Positions 49,426-58,647 of a DNA stretch of 64,000 bases are shown here, one piece after another (the stretch's first letter is position 1; the number at the start of each line of letters is the position of its first letter). A model generated the notes under the pieces. It was not told where the DNA came from. It saw only the letters and a program-made list of their open reading frames with translations, and did no database searches. The translations under genes and the position numbers were made by a program. Source of the DNA: Xanthobacter flavus. Lineage in GTDB: Bacteria; Pseudomonadota; Alphaproteobacteria; Rhizobiales; Xanthobacteraceae. The stretch lies in NCBI RefSeq assembly GCF_017875275.1, contig NZ_JAGGML010000001.1, positions 682,001-746,000 of the forward strand. The letters run 5' to 3'.

Positions 49426-50180
49426 TTAGGCCGCCTTTCCGAAGAACAGGCCGGCGAGGTCCGCCTGCCGGATGTCGCCGGCAGTGGCGCGCAGGGTCAG
49501 CCGGCCGGCGACCAGCACCACCACCTCATCGGCGATACCGAGCGCCGCGGCGACATTCTGCTCCACCAGCAGCACTGTGACGCCCGCCTCCCGCACGCGG
49601 ACCACCGCCTCCATCGTCTCACCGACGATCTTGGGCGAGAGGCCTGCGGAGGGCTCGTCCAGCAGCAATACCTCTGGGTTTGCTAGGAGCGCACAGGCGA
49701 AGGCCAGCATCTGCCGCTGGCCGCCGGAGAGGTTGCCCGCGAGCGTGCGCGGCCGCTGGCGAAGCTCCGGGAAGAGGTCCAGCACCTTCTCCCGCTGCTC
49801 CGGCCCCACGCCGGCCCGGCCGCGCAGGAATTCGGTGGCGAGCTTCAGATTCTCGGCGATGGTGAGGGTGGCGAAGATGTTGGCTTCCTGCGGCACATAG
49901 GCGAGCCCCGCCGCCACCCGGCGCGCCGGCGACAGCGTGGTGATGTCCCGGCCGGTCACGGCCACGGTCCCGGCCCGCGTCGGCACCAGGCCGGCGATTG
50001 TCTTGATGAAGGACGACTTGCCCGAGCCGTTCGGACCGATGACGGCGACGATGCTCTCGGCCTGCTGCGCGAGGTCGATGCCGCACACGATGTCCCCGCC
50101 CCTGCCGTAGCCTGCGCGCAGACCCGATACGGACAAAGCGAGGGACAGCTCGGCCGTCTTGGAATCGAGGGGGGCCGCCG

Positions 50181-50184
<4 letters not shown>
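49426..50184 (-). CDS. livF: Branched-chain-amino-acid-type ABC ATPase LivF (module 1)
   Basis: A 252-residue ATPase with Walker A GPNGSGKSS, Q-loop YVPQEANIF, signature LSGGQRQM, Walker B VLLLDEPSAGLSP and H-loop-like VLLVEQNVAAAL. The 'VEQN' ending and short length mark the LivF subgroup. I chose ATG 50184 because it overlaps the livG stop by 4 bases. It hydrolyses ATP for the LivHM channel. Confidence 0.93.
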
Positions 50185-50951
<767 letters not shown>

Positions 50952-51000
50952 GTCGTCTCCACGGCGCAGGCGAGAGTGCCTCGCTGTTGCGCAAATGCCT

Positions 51001-51018
51001 TTTTGATGTGCATCAAAA
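51001..51018. promoter_or_regulatory. Palindromic operator candidate between livG and the LysR gene
   Basis: TTTTGATGTGCATCAAAA: perfect 8-bp arms with a 2-base centre, 50 bases upstream of the livG start and 122 bases before the LysR start. A related half (ATTTTGAAC) follows at 51025. The location fits a LysR-type recognition site controlling both directions. Confidence 0.6.
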
Positions 51019-51139
51019 TCAGAGATTTTGAACAGTCGTTGGACAGTCGATCACGACCACGCACAGATTAGACCGAGACATTCCGCTCAAATCAAATTTA
51101 TATTGCTTTGCACTTGGCCAAGTATTTTTAATGAGGCCG

Positions 51140-52012
51140 ATGTCGCACCCGTTGGAGATCGCCCTGCTGCGCACCTTCGTCCTCCTGGTGGAGGAGAAGA
51201 GCGTGACCCGCGTGGCCCGGCGCCTGAACCGCACGCAGCCCGCCGTTAGCCTGCAGATCCGGAGGCTGGAGGCGGCTGCCGGCTTTCCTTTGTTCGAGCC
51301 GGACCTGCGGCATCTCAAGCTGTCGCGCCACGGGGAGATGCTTCTGCCGCATGCGCGCACCATGCTGCGGCTCGACGAGGAGGCCCGGCTGCGGCTCTCT
51401 GCGGACGATGTGGCGGGGCGCGTCACGCTGGGCTGTCCGGATCTTTATGCCGCCTTCCTGCTGCCGGACACCCTGGCGCGCTTTCGCGACACCTATCCGG
51501 GGGTGGAGGTGACTGTGCGTTGCGCTCTGTCGCGACAACTCGCGCAGGACATGAGCGAAGGCCTTCTGGACATTGCTATCGCCACACGGATGCCCGGCGT
51601 CTCGCCGCGCGTGGGCACCGGCACACTCCTGCGGCCCGAGCCGTTGATCTGGCTGGGGGCGGAAGGCGGCAGCGCGCACCTCGCCGACCCTGTCCCGCTC
51701 GCCATGCTGCCGGACGGCAATCTCTATCGGGACTATGCGCTGGCGGCGCTCGACCGTATCGGCCGGCGCTGGCGCATCGCCTGCGTATCGGAAAGCATTG
51801 CCGGGCTTCAGTCCATGGCTCTCGCGGATTCGGCGGTCTGCGTCCTGGCCCAGTCGGTGCGCACGCCGGGGCTGGTCCGCCTCGGCAGCGCGGAGGGCCT
51901 GCCGGCGCTTGAAGGCGTGGACCTCATCCTGTGGGAGCGCCATCCCGGCGGCTCGTCGGCAGCGGACCATCTTGCCGCTCACATTCGCCGGTCCGTGTCG
52001 GAAGGGGCGTGA
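51140..52012 (+). CDS. LysR-family regulator, probably controls module 1
   Basis: A 290-residue LTTR. Winged helix-turn-helix at residues about 5-65 (LLRTFVLLVEEKSVTRVARRL, NRTQPAVSLQIRRLEA), then a periplasmic-binding-like effector domain from about residue 90. I chose ATG 51140 because GAGG lies 5 bases upstream; ATG 51131 has no ribosome site. Divergent from livG with a palindrome between. LTTRs usually activate the divergent operon when they sense its substrate or a product, so this regulator likely responds to the compound imported and oxidised by module 1. Confidence 0.9.
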   Translation: MSHPLEIALLRTFVLLVEEKSVTRVARRLNRTQPAVSLQIRRLEAAAGFPLFEPDLRHLKLSRHGEMLLPHARTMLRLDEEARLRLSADDVAGRVTLGCPDLYAAFLLPDTLARFRDTYPGVEVTVRCALSRQLAQDMSEGLLDIAIATRMPGVSPRVGTGTLLRPEPLIWLGAEGGSAHLADPVPLAMLPDGNLYRDYALAALDRIGRRWRIACVSESIAGLQSMALADSAVCVLAQSVRTPGLVRLGSAEGLPALEGVDLILWERHPGGSSAADHLAAHIRRSVSEGA

Positions 52013-52039
52013 TCCGCCCGCGTCCGCGACCGCAAGGAC

Positions 52040-52660
52040 TCACGCCATGCGTACCGAAACGGCCGCGGGCGGACGGAGGCCATCAAAAACGCAGTCGGCG
52101 AGGCTCCCGGCCCACGCTGGGGTCAGGGGTGCGTGCGGAACGAGGATGCGATACCAGATCGGCCCGTAGAGCGCATCGATCACCACATCGAGATCGATGT
52201 CGGCGCGCAGCTCCCTGTTCGCGATCCCCCGCAGGAGGGCCTTCTTCGCCTCTTCCCGGCGCGGCAGGACATAGCCCTCGAGGAGCGCGCGCAACGTCTC
52301 CGGGTCGCTCTGGCCCTGGGCGACCAGCGCGGAAATGGTGCGCCCCACCTTCTGGCCATAGACCTCGGCGACCCGCATCATCTGGCTCTTCACGTCGGCA
52401 ACCGCCGAGGACGTCGTCGGATAGCTGATCTTTTGAGCAGTCTCCGCGAGGAAGCCTGCCATCGCCAATGCCCCACGGTTCGGCCACCAGCGGTAGATGG
52501 ATGAGCGCGCCGTACCCGAGCGGGTTGCAACGGCATCGATCGTAAAGCCCGAAAGTCCGCGCTCTTCGAGCAGCTCGTTCGCTGCCTTGAGGATTGCGAT
52601 CTTCACTTCATCACCTTGCGGGCGACCGCGGCGGCGAACGGTTTTATTGTCCGTGCTCAA
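52040..52660 (-). CDS. TetR/AcrR-family regulator of module 2, with TTG start
   Basis: A 206-residue regulator. N-terminal HTH: ILKAANELLEERGLSGFTID, then AVATRSGTARSSIYRWWPNR. The RSSIYRWWPN variant belongs to the TetR_C_11-like group, with a C-terminal ligand/dimer domain. The first codon is TTG at 52658-52660; a stop (TAA) lies just two codons upstream and no ATG fits, and no clear ribosome site is seen, so the message may be leaderless. Divergent from the dioxygenase gene at 52871, whose operon it presumably represses. Confidence 0.88.
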   Translation of the reverse strand: MSTDNKTVRRRGRPQGDEVKIAILKAANELLEERGLSGFTIDAVATRSGTARSSIYRWWPNRGALAMAGFLAETAQKISYPTTSSAVADVKSQMMRVAEVYGQKVGRTISALVAQGQSDPETLRALLEGYVLPRREEAKKALLRGIANRELRADIDLDVVIDALYGPIWYRILVPHAPLTPAWAGSLADCVFDGLRPPAAVSVRMA

Positions 52661-52712
52661 AATTTAACGCCCATCATCGAGATTTTGCCCAGATTATCGC
52701 CCGGCCCTTAAC

Positions 52713-52733
52713 TTGACAATCAGCCGGCCTGAT
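52713..52733 (+). promoter_or_regulatory. Putative -35 element with a palindrome in the spacer (TetR operator candidate)
   Basis: TTGACA at 52713-52718 is followed directly by ATCAGCCGGCCTGAT (52719-52733), a palindrome with 5-bp arms. A weak -10-like AAAACT lies about 16 bases from the -35. A TetR repressor bound here would block RNA polymerase. The site is about 140 bases before the dioxygenase start and about 55 bases before the TetR start. Confidence 0.45.
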
Positions 52734-52870
52734 TAAAACTACACACTGTCGCTTTTATCCGGATCCATGGAGCGAAGCCCACGGTGTGCGTCGGCCGGCG
52801 CCGCCTTCCTGTGAAGCCCCGAAACCGCCTGCACACGCGCAGGCATACGCAAACACAGCGAGGAAGCGCA

Positions 52871-53692
52871 ATGACTGGCGTGCTCAGCCCCGAACAGATC
52901 GCGCATTTCAATTCCGAGGGATTTCTCTGTCCGGTCCGGGCCATCAGCGCCGAAGAGGCCCGCGCCTATCGCAATAAAATCGAAGACTTCGAGGCCAGCT
53001 CCGGCGAGGAGGTGAACAAGCGCCTCAAGATCAAGGCCCATCTGGCCTTTCCCTGGCTGATCGAACTGGCGCGCCATCCGCGCATCGTGTCGGCCGTCCA
53101 GGATATTCTGGGGCCAGACATACTGCTCTTCGGCTCGTCCGCCTTCGCCAAGAATGCGCGAGACCCCCGCTTCGTTTCCTGGCACCAGGACTCCGCTTAC
53201 TACGGCCTGAACCCGCACCAGGAAGTCACCGTCTGGCTCGCTCTGTCGCGCGCCAGCACCGAGAGCGGCTGCATGAAGGTCATCCCGAAGAGCCACCTTG
53301 GCCCGGACCTCGTCCACGAGGAGACCTTCGATGCCGACAACCTGCTCGCCCGCGGCCAGAAGGTGACGGTGGACGAGAGCCTCGCCGTCGACATGCCCCT
53401 CGAACCGGGCGAGTTCTCCCTGCATCACGAGCGCACGGTGCATGGATCGCCCGCCAACATGTCGGACGACCGGCGCATCGGCATCGCCTTCTTCTACATG
53501 CCCGCTCATTGCCGTTCGATGCTGGGGCGCCGTTCCGCCCTGCTCATCGCCGGCGAAGATCGCCACGGCCATTGGGATCGCGATCCCGAGCCGCGCTTCG
53601 ACCTCGACCCCGAGAGCCTCGCCTTCATGGAAGAGGTCTGGGCGAGCTACCGCGACGACGCGACGACCGTTCAGGCCGCCCGCCTCGCCTGA
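52871..53692 (+). CDS. Phytanoyl-CoA dioxygenase (PhyH) family protein
   Basis: A 273-residue Fe(II)/2-oxoglutarate-dependent oxygenase of the PhyH group. It has the double-stranded beta helix with the facial triad: His and Asp in SWHQDSAYYG (residues about 99-108), a distal His in HHERTVHGSPANMS, and the 2-oxoglutarate Arg in DDRRIGIAFFYM. It hydroxylates or oxidises an unactivated carbon using O2. Many bacterial PhyH enzymes act on small compounds, including natural products. It is the first gene of module 2. Substrate unknown, but it is presumably linked to the imported compound. Confidence 0.88.
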   Translation: MTGVLSPEQIAHFNSEGFLCPVRAISAEEARAYRNKIEDFEASSGEEVNKRLKIKAHLAFPWLIELARHPRIVSAVQDILGPDILLFGSSAFAKNARDPRFVSWHQDSAYYGLNPHQEVTVWLALSRASTESGCMKVIPKSHLGPDLVHEETFDADNLLARGQKVTVDESLAVDMPLEPGEFSLHHERTVHGSPANMSDDRRIGIAFFYMPAHCRSMLGRRSALLIAGEDRHGHWDRDPEPRFDLDPESLAFMEEVWASYRDDATTVQAARLA

Positions 53693-53782
53693 CCCATTGC
53701 TCCGGCCGGGCACATGCTTCGGCCGGAGCACAGCCATCTGGAAGCCGCCCGCCTGCCCCCTTTGAAACCGAGAGCGCATTCC

Positions 53783-54946
53783 ATGAAAGCCAGCATCCTT
53801 TTCAGCGCAGCCCTGTCTCTCCTTTGCGCCGCCCCCGCCTTTGCCGACCCGGTGAAGGTCGGCGTCATCCTGCCCCAGACCGGTGTCGGTGCCGTGCTCG
53901 CCAAGCAGATGCAGGCGGCTATCGAACTCGCCGTCGCCCACGAGGGCGGCAAACTTGGCGGACAGCCGGTGGAATTCATCTGGAGCGACAGCCAGGGCAA
54001 GGCGGACGTGGCCAAGCAGCTCGCCGACGAGATGGTGAAGTCGAAGCGCGTGGACTTCCTCGTCGGCCCCGTCTTCTCCTCGGAGATGATGGCGGTGCAT
54101 GGCGGCCTCGCCCGTACCGACGCCTTCGTGATCTCGCCCATTTCCGGGCCGGCGCCCATCGCCGGCAAGTCCTGCTCGGCGAATTTCTTCAACGTGTCGT
54201 CGCAGAACGACCAGCAGGCCGAGGCGCTCGGCGCCTATCTGGAGAAGCTCGGCGTCAAGCGCGTCTATGTCATGACGGTCAACAACCAGGCCGGCAAGGA
54301 CATGGTTTCCGGCTTCAAGCGCAACTTCAAGGGCGAGCTCGTCGGCGAGGTCTACACGCGGTTCGGGCAGGTGGACTTCGCCGCCGAGCTGAGCGCCCTG
54401 CGCACCGGCGCGCCGGAAGCCACCTTCATCTTCTATCCCGGCGACATGGGCGTCCAATACGTGAAGCAGTACGCCCAGGCCGGCCTGGCAAAGTCGACGC
54501 CGCTCTACACCGTGTGGACGGTGGACCAAGCGACGCTGCCGGCCGTGGGCGACGACGCCATCGGCGTGCGCTCCGGCAATGTGTGGAGTGTGGACCTGCC
54601 CAACGCCGCGAACGCCCGGTTCGTTGCCGACTTCAAGCAAAAGAACGGCTTCCTGCCCAACGACTACGCAGCCCACGCATACGATTCCATTCTGCTTGTC
54701 TCCAGCGCGGTCAAGGCGGTGAATGGCGACATGAGCCGGAAGGACGACATCCGCAAGGCGCTGCAGAAGGCGGACTTCGCCTCGAACCGCGGAAAATTTG
54801 CATTCAATACCAACCACTTCCCCATCGAAGACTATTATGTCCGCGAGGTGGTGAAGGGCGAGGATGGCACGCTCGTGACGAAGACCGTCGAGAAGGTGAT
54901 GACGGACGCGAAGGATGCCTATTACCAGGACTGCCCGCTGAAGTGA
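53783..54946 (+). CDS. Branched-chain-amino-acid-type ABC substrate-binding protein (module 2)
   Basis: A 387-residue type-I binding protein. Signal peptide MKASILFSAALSLLCAAPAF (cleavage AFADP), then VGVILPQTGVGAVLAKQM, HEGGKLGGQPVEFIWSDSQG, AKQLADEMVKSKRVDFLVGP, VYVMTVNNQAGKDMVSGFKR, NDYAAHAYDSILLVSSA. It resembles relatives of aromatic- or hydroxy-acid-binding Liv proteins (lid loop PVFSSEM). It follows the dioxygenase by 90 bases and precedes the fused permease by 47, so it is part of one operon. Confidence 0.9.
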   Translation: MKASILFSAALSLLCAAPAFADPVKVGVILPQTGVGAVLAKQMQAAIELAVAHEGGKLGGQPVEFIWSDSQGKADVAKQLADEMVKSKRVDFLVGPVFSSEMMAVHGGLARTDAFVISPISGPAPIAGKSCSANFFNVSSQNDQQAEALGAYLEKLGVKRVYVMTVNNQAGKDMVSGFKRNFKGELVGEVYTRFGQVDFAAELSALRTGAPEATFIFYPGDMGVQYVKQYAQAGLAKSTPLYTVWTVDQATLPAVGDDAIGVRSGNVWSVDLPNAANARFVADFKQKNGFLPNDYAAHAYDSILLVSSAVKAVNGDMSRKDDIRKALQKADFASNRGKFAFNTNHFPIEDYYVREVVKGEDGTLVTKTVEKVMTDAKDAYYQDCPLK

Positions 54947-54993
54947 TCGCGGATCATCTTGAAGAGAACTCCTGACACAGCGGGACGTCGATC

Positions 54994-56970
54994 ATGCAAC
55001 TCCTGTTCGTCGAGCAACTCCTGAACGGGGTCCAGCTCGGGGTCATCCTGTTCCTGATGGCGGCGGGGCTCACGCTCACCTTCGGCATCATGAACCTCGT
55101 GAACCTCGCGCACGGCTCCCTGTTCATGCTCGGCGCCTATCTGGGCGTCGCCTTCGCGCTGGTCACGGGCTCGTTCGTCGCGGGGTTCGTCGCGGCCGGC
55201 ATCGCCACCTTCGTCATCGGCCTCATACTTGAGAGGCTGGTGATCCGGCATCTCTATGCCCGCAGTCACCTCGATCAGGTGATGTGCACCGTGGGCCTCG
55301 TCTACGTGCTCAACGAGGCGACGCGGATGGTGTTTGGGCCGGAGCCGCTGCACGCGCCCATCCCGGCCTTTCTCGCCGGCTCGGTGGAGCTCATTCCCGG
55401 CGCGCCCTATCCCGCCTACCGGCTGGCGATGATCGGGGCCGGGCTTGTCATCGCAGGCCTGCTTTATGTCCTCATCGGCCGGACGCGGATGGGCATGCTC
55501 ATCCGCGCCGGCGCCAGCAACCGAGTGATGACGAGCGTTCTGGGCGTGAATATCGGCGCGATCTATGCCGTGGTCTTCGGCATCGGCGCGGCGCTGGCGG
55601 GCTTTGCGGGCTACATCGCCGCGCCCATCCTCACCGTCTATCCGGGCATGGGCGACAACGTGCTCATCCTGGCGCTGGTGGTGCTGGTCGTCGGCGGCAT
55701 GGGATCGGTGAAGGGGGCCTTCGTGGCGGCCCTGCTGGTGGGCGTCATCGACACCATCGGCCGGGCCTATCTGAAGGACCTCATGGCGCTGGTCCTCTCG
55801 CCGGTGGCGGCGAACACGGTGGCGCCGGCTCTCGCCTCCATGCTCATCTACATTCTGATGGCGGTGATCCTGTTCTTCCGGCCGCAGGGGCTCATCCCGG
55901 CCGCCGGCCTGCGCCGGCCTGAGGCGCCGCCGGAGGCATCCGACCTCGGCCCGACAGGCCCCGGCCTACTGGCGCGCTGGCGCGTGCCGGCCATCGGGCT
56001 TCTCGGCGGCGGCTTCCTGCTGTTGCCGCTGGTCGCCGGTATCGCCGACCAGCCGTTCTGGGTGGACATGGGGCTGCGGGTCATCATCTTCGCCATCGCC
56101 GCCCTGAGCCTCGACCTCATCCTCGGCCAGACCGGGCTGGTGAGCTTCGGGCACGCGCTCTATCTCGGCATCGGCGCCTATGTGGTGGGCATCCTGGCGG
56201 ATGCCGGGGTCGAGAGCGGCTTCGTCCAGTGGCCACTGGCCATGGCGATCTCTGCTCTGCTGGCCGCGGCGCTGTCGGTGGTGGCGCTGCGCACCTCCGG
56301 CACCTTCTTCATCATGATCACCCTCGCCTTCGCGCAGATGATGTTCTACGGCGCCTCCAGCCTCTACGAATATGGCGGCGACGACGGCATGCACCTCGCC
56401 GTGCGCAGCACCTTCGGCGGGCTGGTGGACCTCTATGATTCCCGTCAGTTCTACTATGTCGCCCTCGGCCTGCTGGTGGTGCTCGCGGCTCTCAACATAC
56501 GCCTCACACGGGCGCGCTTCGGCATGGTGCTGAAGGGCATCCGCATCAATGAGCGACGCATGGCGGCGGCCGGCTTTCCCACATTCCGTTACAAGCTTGT
56601 CGCCTGCATCATTTCGGCAGCGGTGTGCGGGCTCGCGGGCGCAATGCTCGCCAATGCGGCGGAGTTCGTCGGCCCGCAATATATGGACTGGACCCGCTCG
56701 GCCGAGCTGATGATCATGGTCGTGGCCGGCGGGCTGGCGACGCCCTTCGGCGCCATCATCGGCGCGCTGGCCTATCTCGGCATCGAGAAATACCTCTCCG
56801 ATCTCACCATCCACTGGCGGCTCGCCTTCGGCGCGCTGCTCATCCTCCTCGTCTTCCTCGGCCGGGGCGGGCTCAGCGCACTGTTCGCGCCGGGCGCGGC
56901 GCGGCAGGCGGCTCCGGCGCACAAGGGATCATTCCGATGGGCAAGACCCTTCTTCAGACCGCGGGCGTGA
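54994..56970 (+). CDS. Fused LivH-LivM ABC permease (module 2)
   Basis: A 658-residue membrane protein holding both permease subunits in one chain. Residues about 1-295 are LivH (MAAGLTLTFGIMNLVNLAHGSL, TRMGMLIRAGASNRVMTSVLG, ILALVVLVVGGMGSVKGAFVA, ending FFRPQGLIPAAG). A linker of about 35 residues follows, then LivM at residues about 330-640 (LILGQTGLVSFGHALYLGIGAYV, FFIMITLAFAQMMFYG, EYGGDDGM, NERRMAAAGFPTFRYKLVACI). The EYGGDDG motif is typical of LivM. Such LivHM fusions occur in aromatic and ring-compound uptake systems, which replaces the usual heterodimer. The stop overlaps the livG start by 34 bases. Confidence 0.92.
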   Translation: MQLLFVEQLLNGVQLGVILFLMAAGLTLTFGIMNLVNLAHGSLFMLGAYLGVAFALVTGSFVAGFVAAGIATFVIGLILERLVIRHLYARSHLDQVMCTVGLVYVLNEATRMVFGPEPLHAPIPAFLAGSVELIPGAPYPAYRLAMIGAGLVIAGLLYVLIGRTRMGMLIRAGASNRVMTSVLGVNIGAIYAVVFGIGAALAGFAGYIAAPILTVYPGMGDNVLILALVVLVVGGMGSVKGAFVAALLVGVIDTIGRAYLKDLMALVLSPVAANTVAPALASMLIYILMAVILFFRPQGLIPAAGLRRPEAPPEASDLGPTGPGLLARWRVPAIGLLGGGFLLLPLVAGIADQPFWVDMGLRVIIFAIAALSLDLILGQTGLVSFGHALYLGIGAYVVGILADAGVESGFVQWPLAMAISALLAAALSVVALRTSGTFFIMITLAFAQMMFYGASSLYEYGGDDGMHLAVRSTFGGLVDLYDSRQFYYVALGLLVVLAALNIRLTRARFGMVLKGIRINERRMAAAGFPTFRYKLVACIISAAVCGLAGAMLANAAEFVGPQYMDWTRSAELMIMVVAGGLATPFGAIIGALAYLGIEKYLSDLTIHWRLAFGALLILLVFLGRGGLSALFAPGAARQAAPAHKGSFRWARPFFRPRA

Positions 56971-57695
56971 CCCGCCGGTTCGGCGGGCTCAATGCCGTCG
57001 ACGGGGTGGATTTCGAGCTTCGCACGGGCGAACTGGTGGCGGTCATCGGGCCCAACGGCGCGGGCAAGACCACCTTCGTCAATCTCCTCTCCGGCGCGCT
57101 CAGGCCCGATGCGGGCACCGTGACATTCGAGGGGCGGGACATTTCCCGCCTGCCGATGGATGCGCGCGCCCGGCTTGGCATTGCCCGCTCCTTCCAGATC
57201 GCCAGCATCTTCCCCGAGCTGAGCGTGGTCGAAAACGTGGCGCTCGCCGCCCAGGCCCACGCCGGCCACAGCTTCCATTTCTGGCGGGAGGTGGCGGACG
57301 AGGCCCCGCTGCGCCGGAAGGCGCAGGCGCAGCTCGCCGACCTCGGGCTTTCGGACTGCGCAGACCGGCCCGCGTCCCAGCTCTCCCACGGCGAAAAGCG
57401 GCTGCTGGAGATCGCCATGGCCCTCGTGGTCGAGCCACGGGTGCTGCTGCTGGACGAGCCCATGGCCGGTCTCGGCATCGCCGAGGCGCGTCGGATGATC
57501 GACTTCATCGCCGGATTGAAAGGGCGTTTCAGCATACTACTGGTGGAGCACGATATGGAGGCGGTCTTCACCCTCGCCGATCGCGTCTTCGTCCTCGCCT
57601 CGGGCGCGCGGGTGGCGGACGGGCCACCGGAGGTGGTGCGCGCCGATCCACGCGTGCAGCTCGCCTATCTCGGCGGCGAAGGGGAGGACCTGTGA
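56937..57695 (+). CDS. livG: Branched-chain-amino-acid-type ABC ATPase LivG (module 2)
   Basis: A 252-residue ATPase starting at ATG 56937, inside the end of the permease gene (34-base overlap in another frame). Walker A GPNGAGKTT, RSFQIASIFPELSVVENVAL, signature LSHGEKRLLEIAMAL (His in place of the second Gly), Walker B VLLLDEPMAGLG and VEHDMEAVF. It would energise the fused LivHM permease together with LivF. Confidence 0.92.
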   Translation: MGKTLLQTAGVTRRFGGLNAVDGVDFELRTGELVAVIGPNGAGKTTFVNLLSGALRPDAGTVTFEGRDISRLPMDARARLGIARSFQIASIFPELSVVENVALAAQAHAGHSFHFWREVADEAPLRRKAQAQLADLGLSDCADRPASQLSHGEKRLLEIAMALVVEPRVLLLDEPMAGLGIAEARRMIDFIAGLKGRFSILLVEHDMEAVFTLADRVFVLASGARVADGPPEVVRADPRVQLAYLGGEGEDL

Positions 57696-58396
57696 TGCTG
57701 GAGCTGCGGCAGGTGAGCGCGGCCTATGGCTCGAGCCGTGTCCTGTTCGGCGTAGACCTTGCCATTGCGGAGGGCGAGGTGGTGACGCTGCTGGGCCGCA
57801 ACGGCATGGGCAAGACCACGACGGTCAATGCCATCATGGGCCTCGTCTCCCTCACCCAGGGCGATATCAACTTCCGTGGCGCACGTATTTCCGGGCTGCC
57901 GGCCTACAAGGTGGCCCGCAACGGCCTCGCGCTGGTGCCGGAAGGGCGGCAGGTGTTTCCCAACCTGACCGTGGAGGAAAACCTCGTCGCCACGGCGGCG
58001 AACCGCATCCACGCCCCCGCGCCGTGGACGCTGGAGGCCGTCTATGGCTTGTTCCCGGCCCTCGCCCCCCTCGCCCGCCGCGGTGCCGGCCTGCTCTCCG
58101 GCGGCGAGCAGCAGATGCTCTCCATCGGCCGGGCGCTGATGACCAATCCTCGCCTGCTGATCCTCGACGAGGCGACGGAAGGCCTCGCCCCCCGCATCCG
58201 CCGCGAGATCTGGGATGCGCTGGTGCGCATCCGGGAACGCGGCCAGTCGGTGCTGGTGATCGACAAGAACATCGACATGCTGTGCCGCTTCGCTGACCGC
58301 CACCACATCCTGGAGAAGGGGCGCATCGTCTGGAGCGGCAGCTCGCCGGCGTTGATGGCCGACGAAGATGTCCGGATGCGCTTTCTGAGCGCCTGA
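57695..58396 (+). CDS. livF: Branched-chain-amino-acid-type ABC ATPase LivF (module 2)
   Basis: A 233-residue ATPase. Walker A GRNGMGKTT, signature LSGGEQQMLSIGRALM, Walker B LLILDEATEGLAP, and VLVIDKNIDMLC (the last His replaced by Asn, as in many LivF). I chose ATG 57695, which overlaps the livG stop as TGATG behind GGGGAGG; a GTG at 57692 is possible. Last transporter gene of module 2, followed by 224 bases without a gene and then a porin. Confidence 0.93.
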   Translation: MLELRQVSAAYGSSRVLFGVDLAIAEGEVVTLLGRNGMGKTTTVNAIMGLVSLTQGDINFRGARISGLPAYKVARNGLALVPEGRQVFPNLTVEENLVATAANRIHAPAPWTLEAVYGLFPALAPLARRGAGLLSGGEQQMLSIGRALMTNPRLLILDEATEGLAPRIRREIWDALVRIRERGQSVLVIDKNIDMLCRFADRHHILEKGRIVWSGSSPALMADEDVRMRFLSA

Positions 58397-58620
58397 TCGC
58401 CCCAAGCAGCCGTCGTTGCCGGACAAAGATCCGTCACCGGGCACCACCCGACGGCGCCGGCGGTAACGGGACGACGACTTGATTGGTATTCAAATATTCT
58501 TTGCGTTGACAGATCTTATCCGCCTCAAAAAAGTGCATTCTAAGAGGGCGATTCTCGGTCACGAGATCGCGCGATAGGCAGCGCTCGCGCGATCACCGAT
58601 GGCCTGCCACATATCGCTCA
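58397..58620 (+). promoter_or_regulatory. Intergenic region with a likely promoter of the porin gene
   Basis: In these 224 bases a TTGACA (58506-58511) is the only clear promoter-like element, and no convincing -10 sits at the ideal distance. The 58490-58550 part is AT-rich relative to its surroundings. There is no clear terminator for the transporter operon. Confidence 0.3.
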
Positions 58621-58647
58621 ATGGGCTTTCGGGGTGGAAACAGGCAC

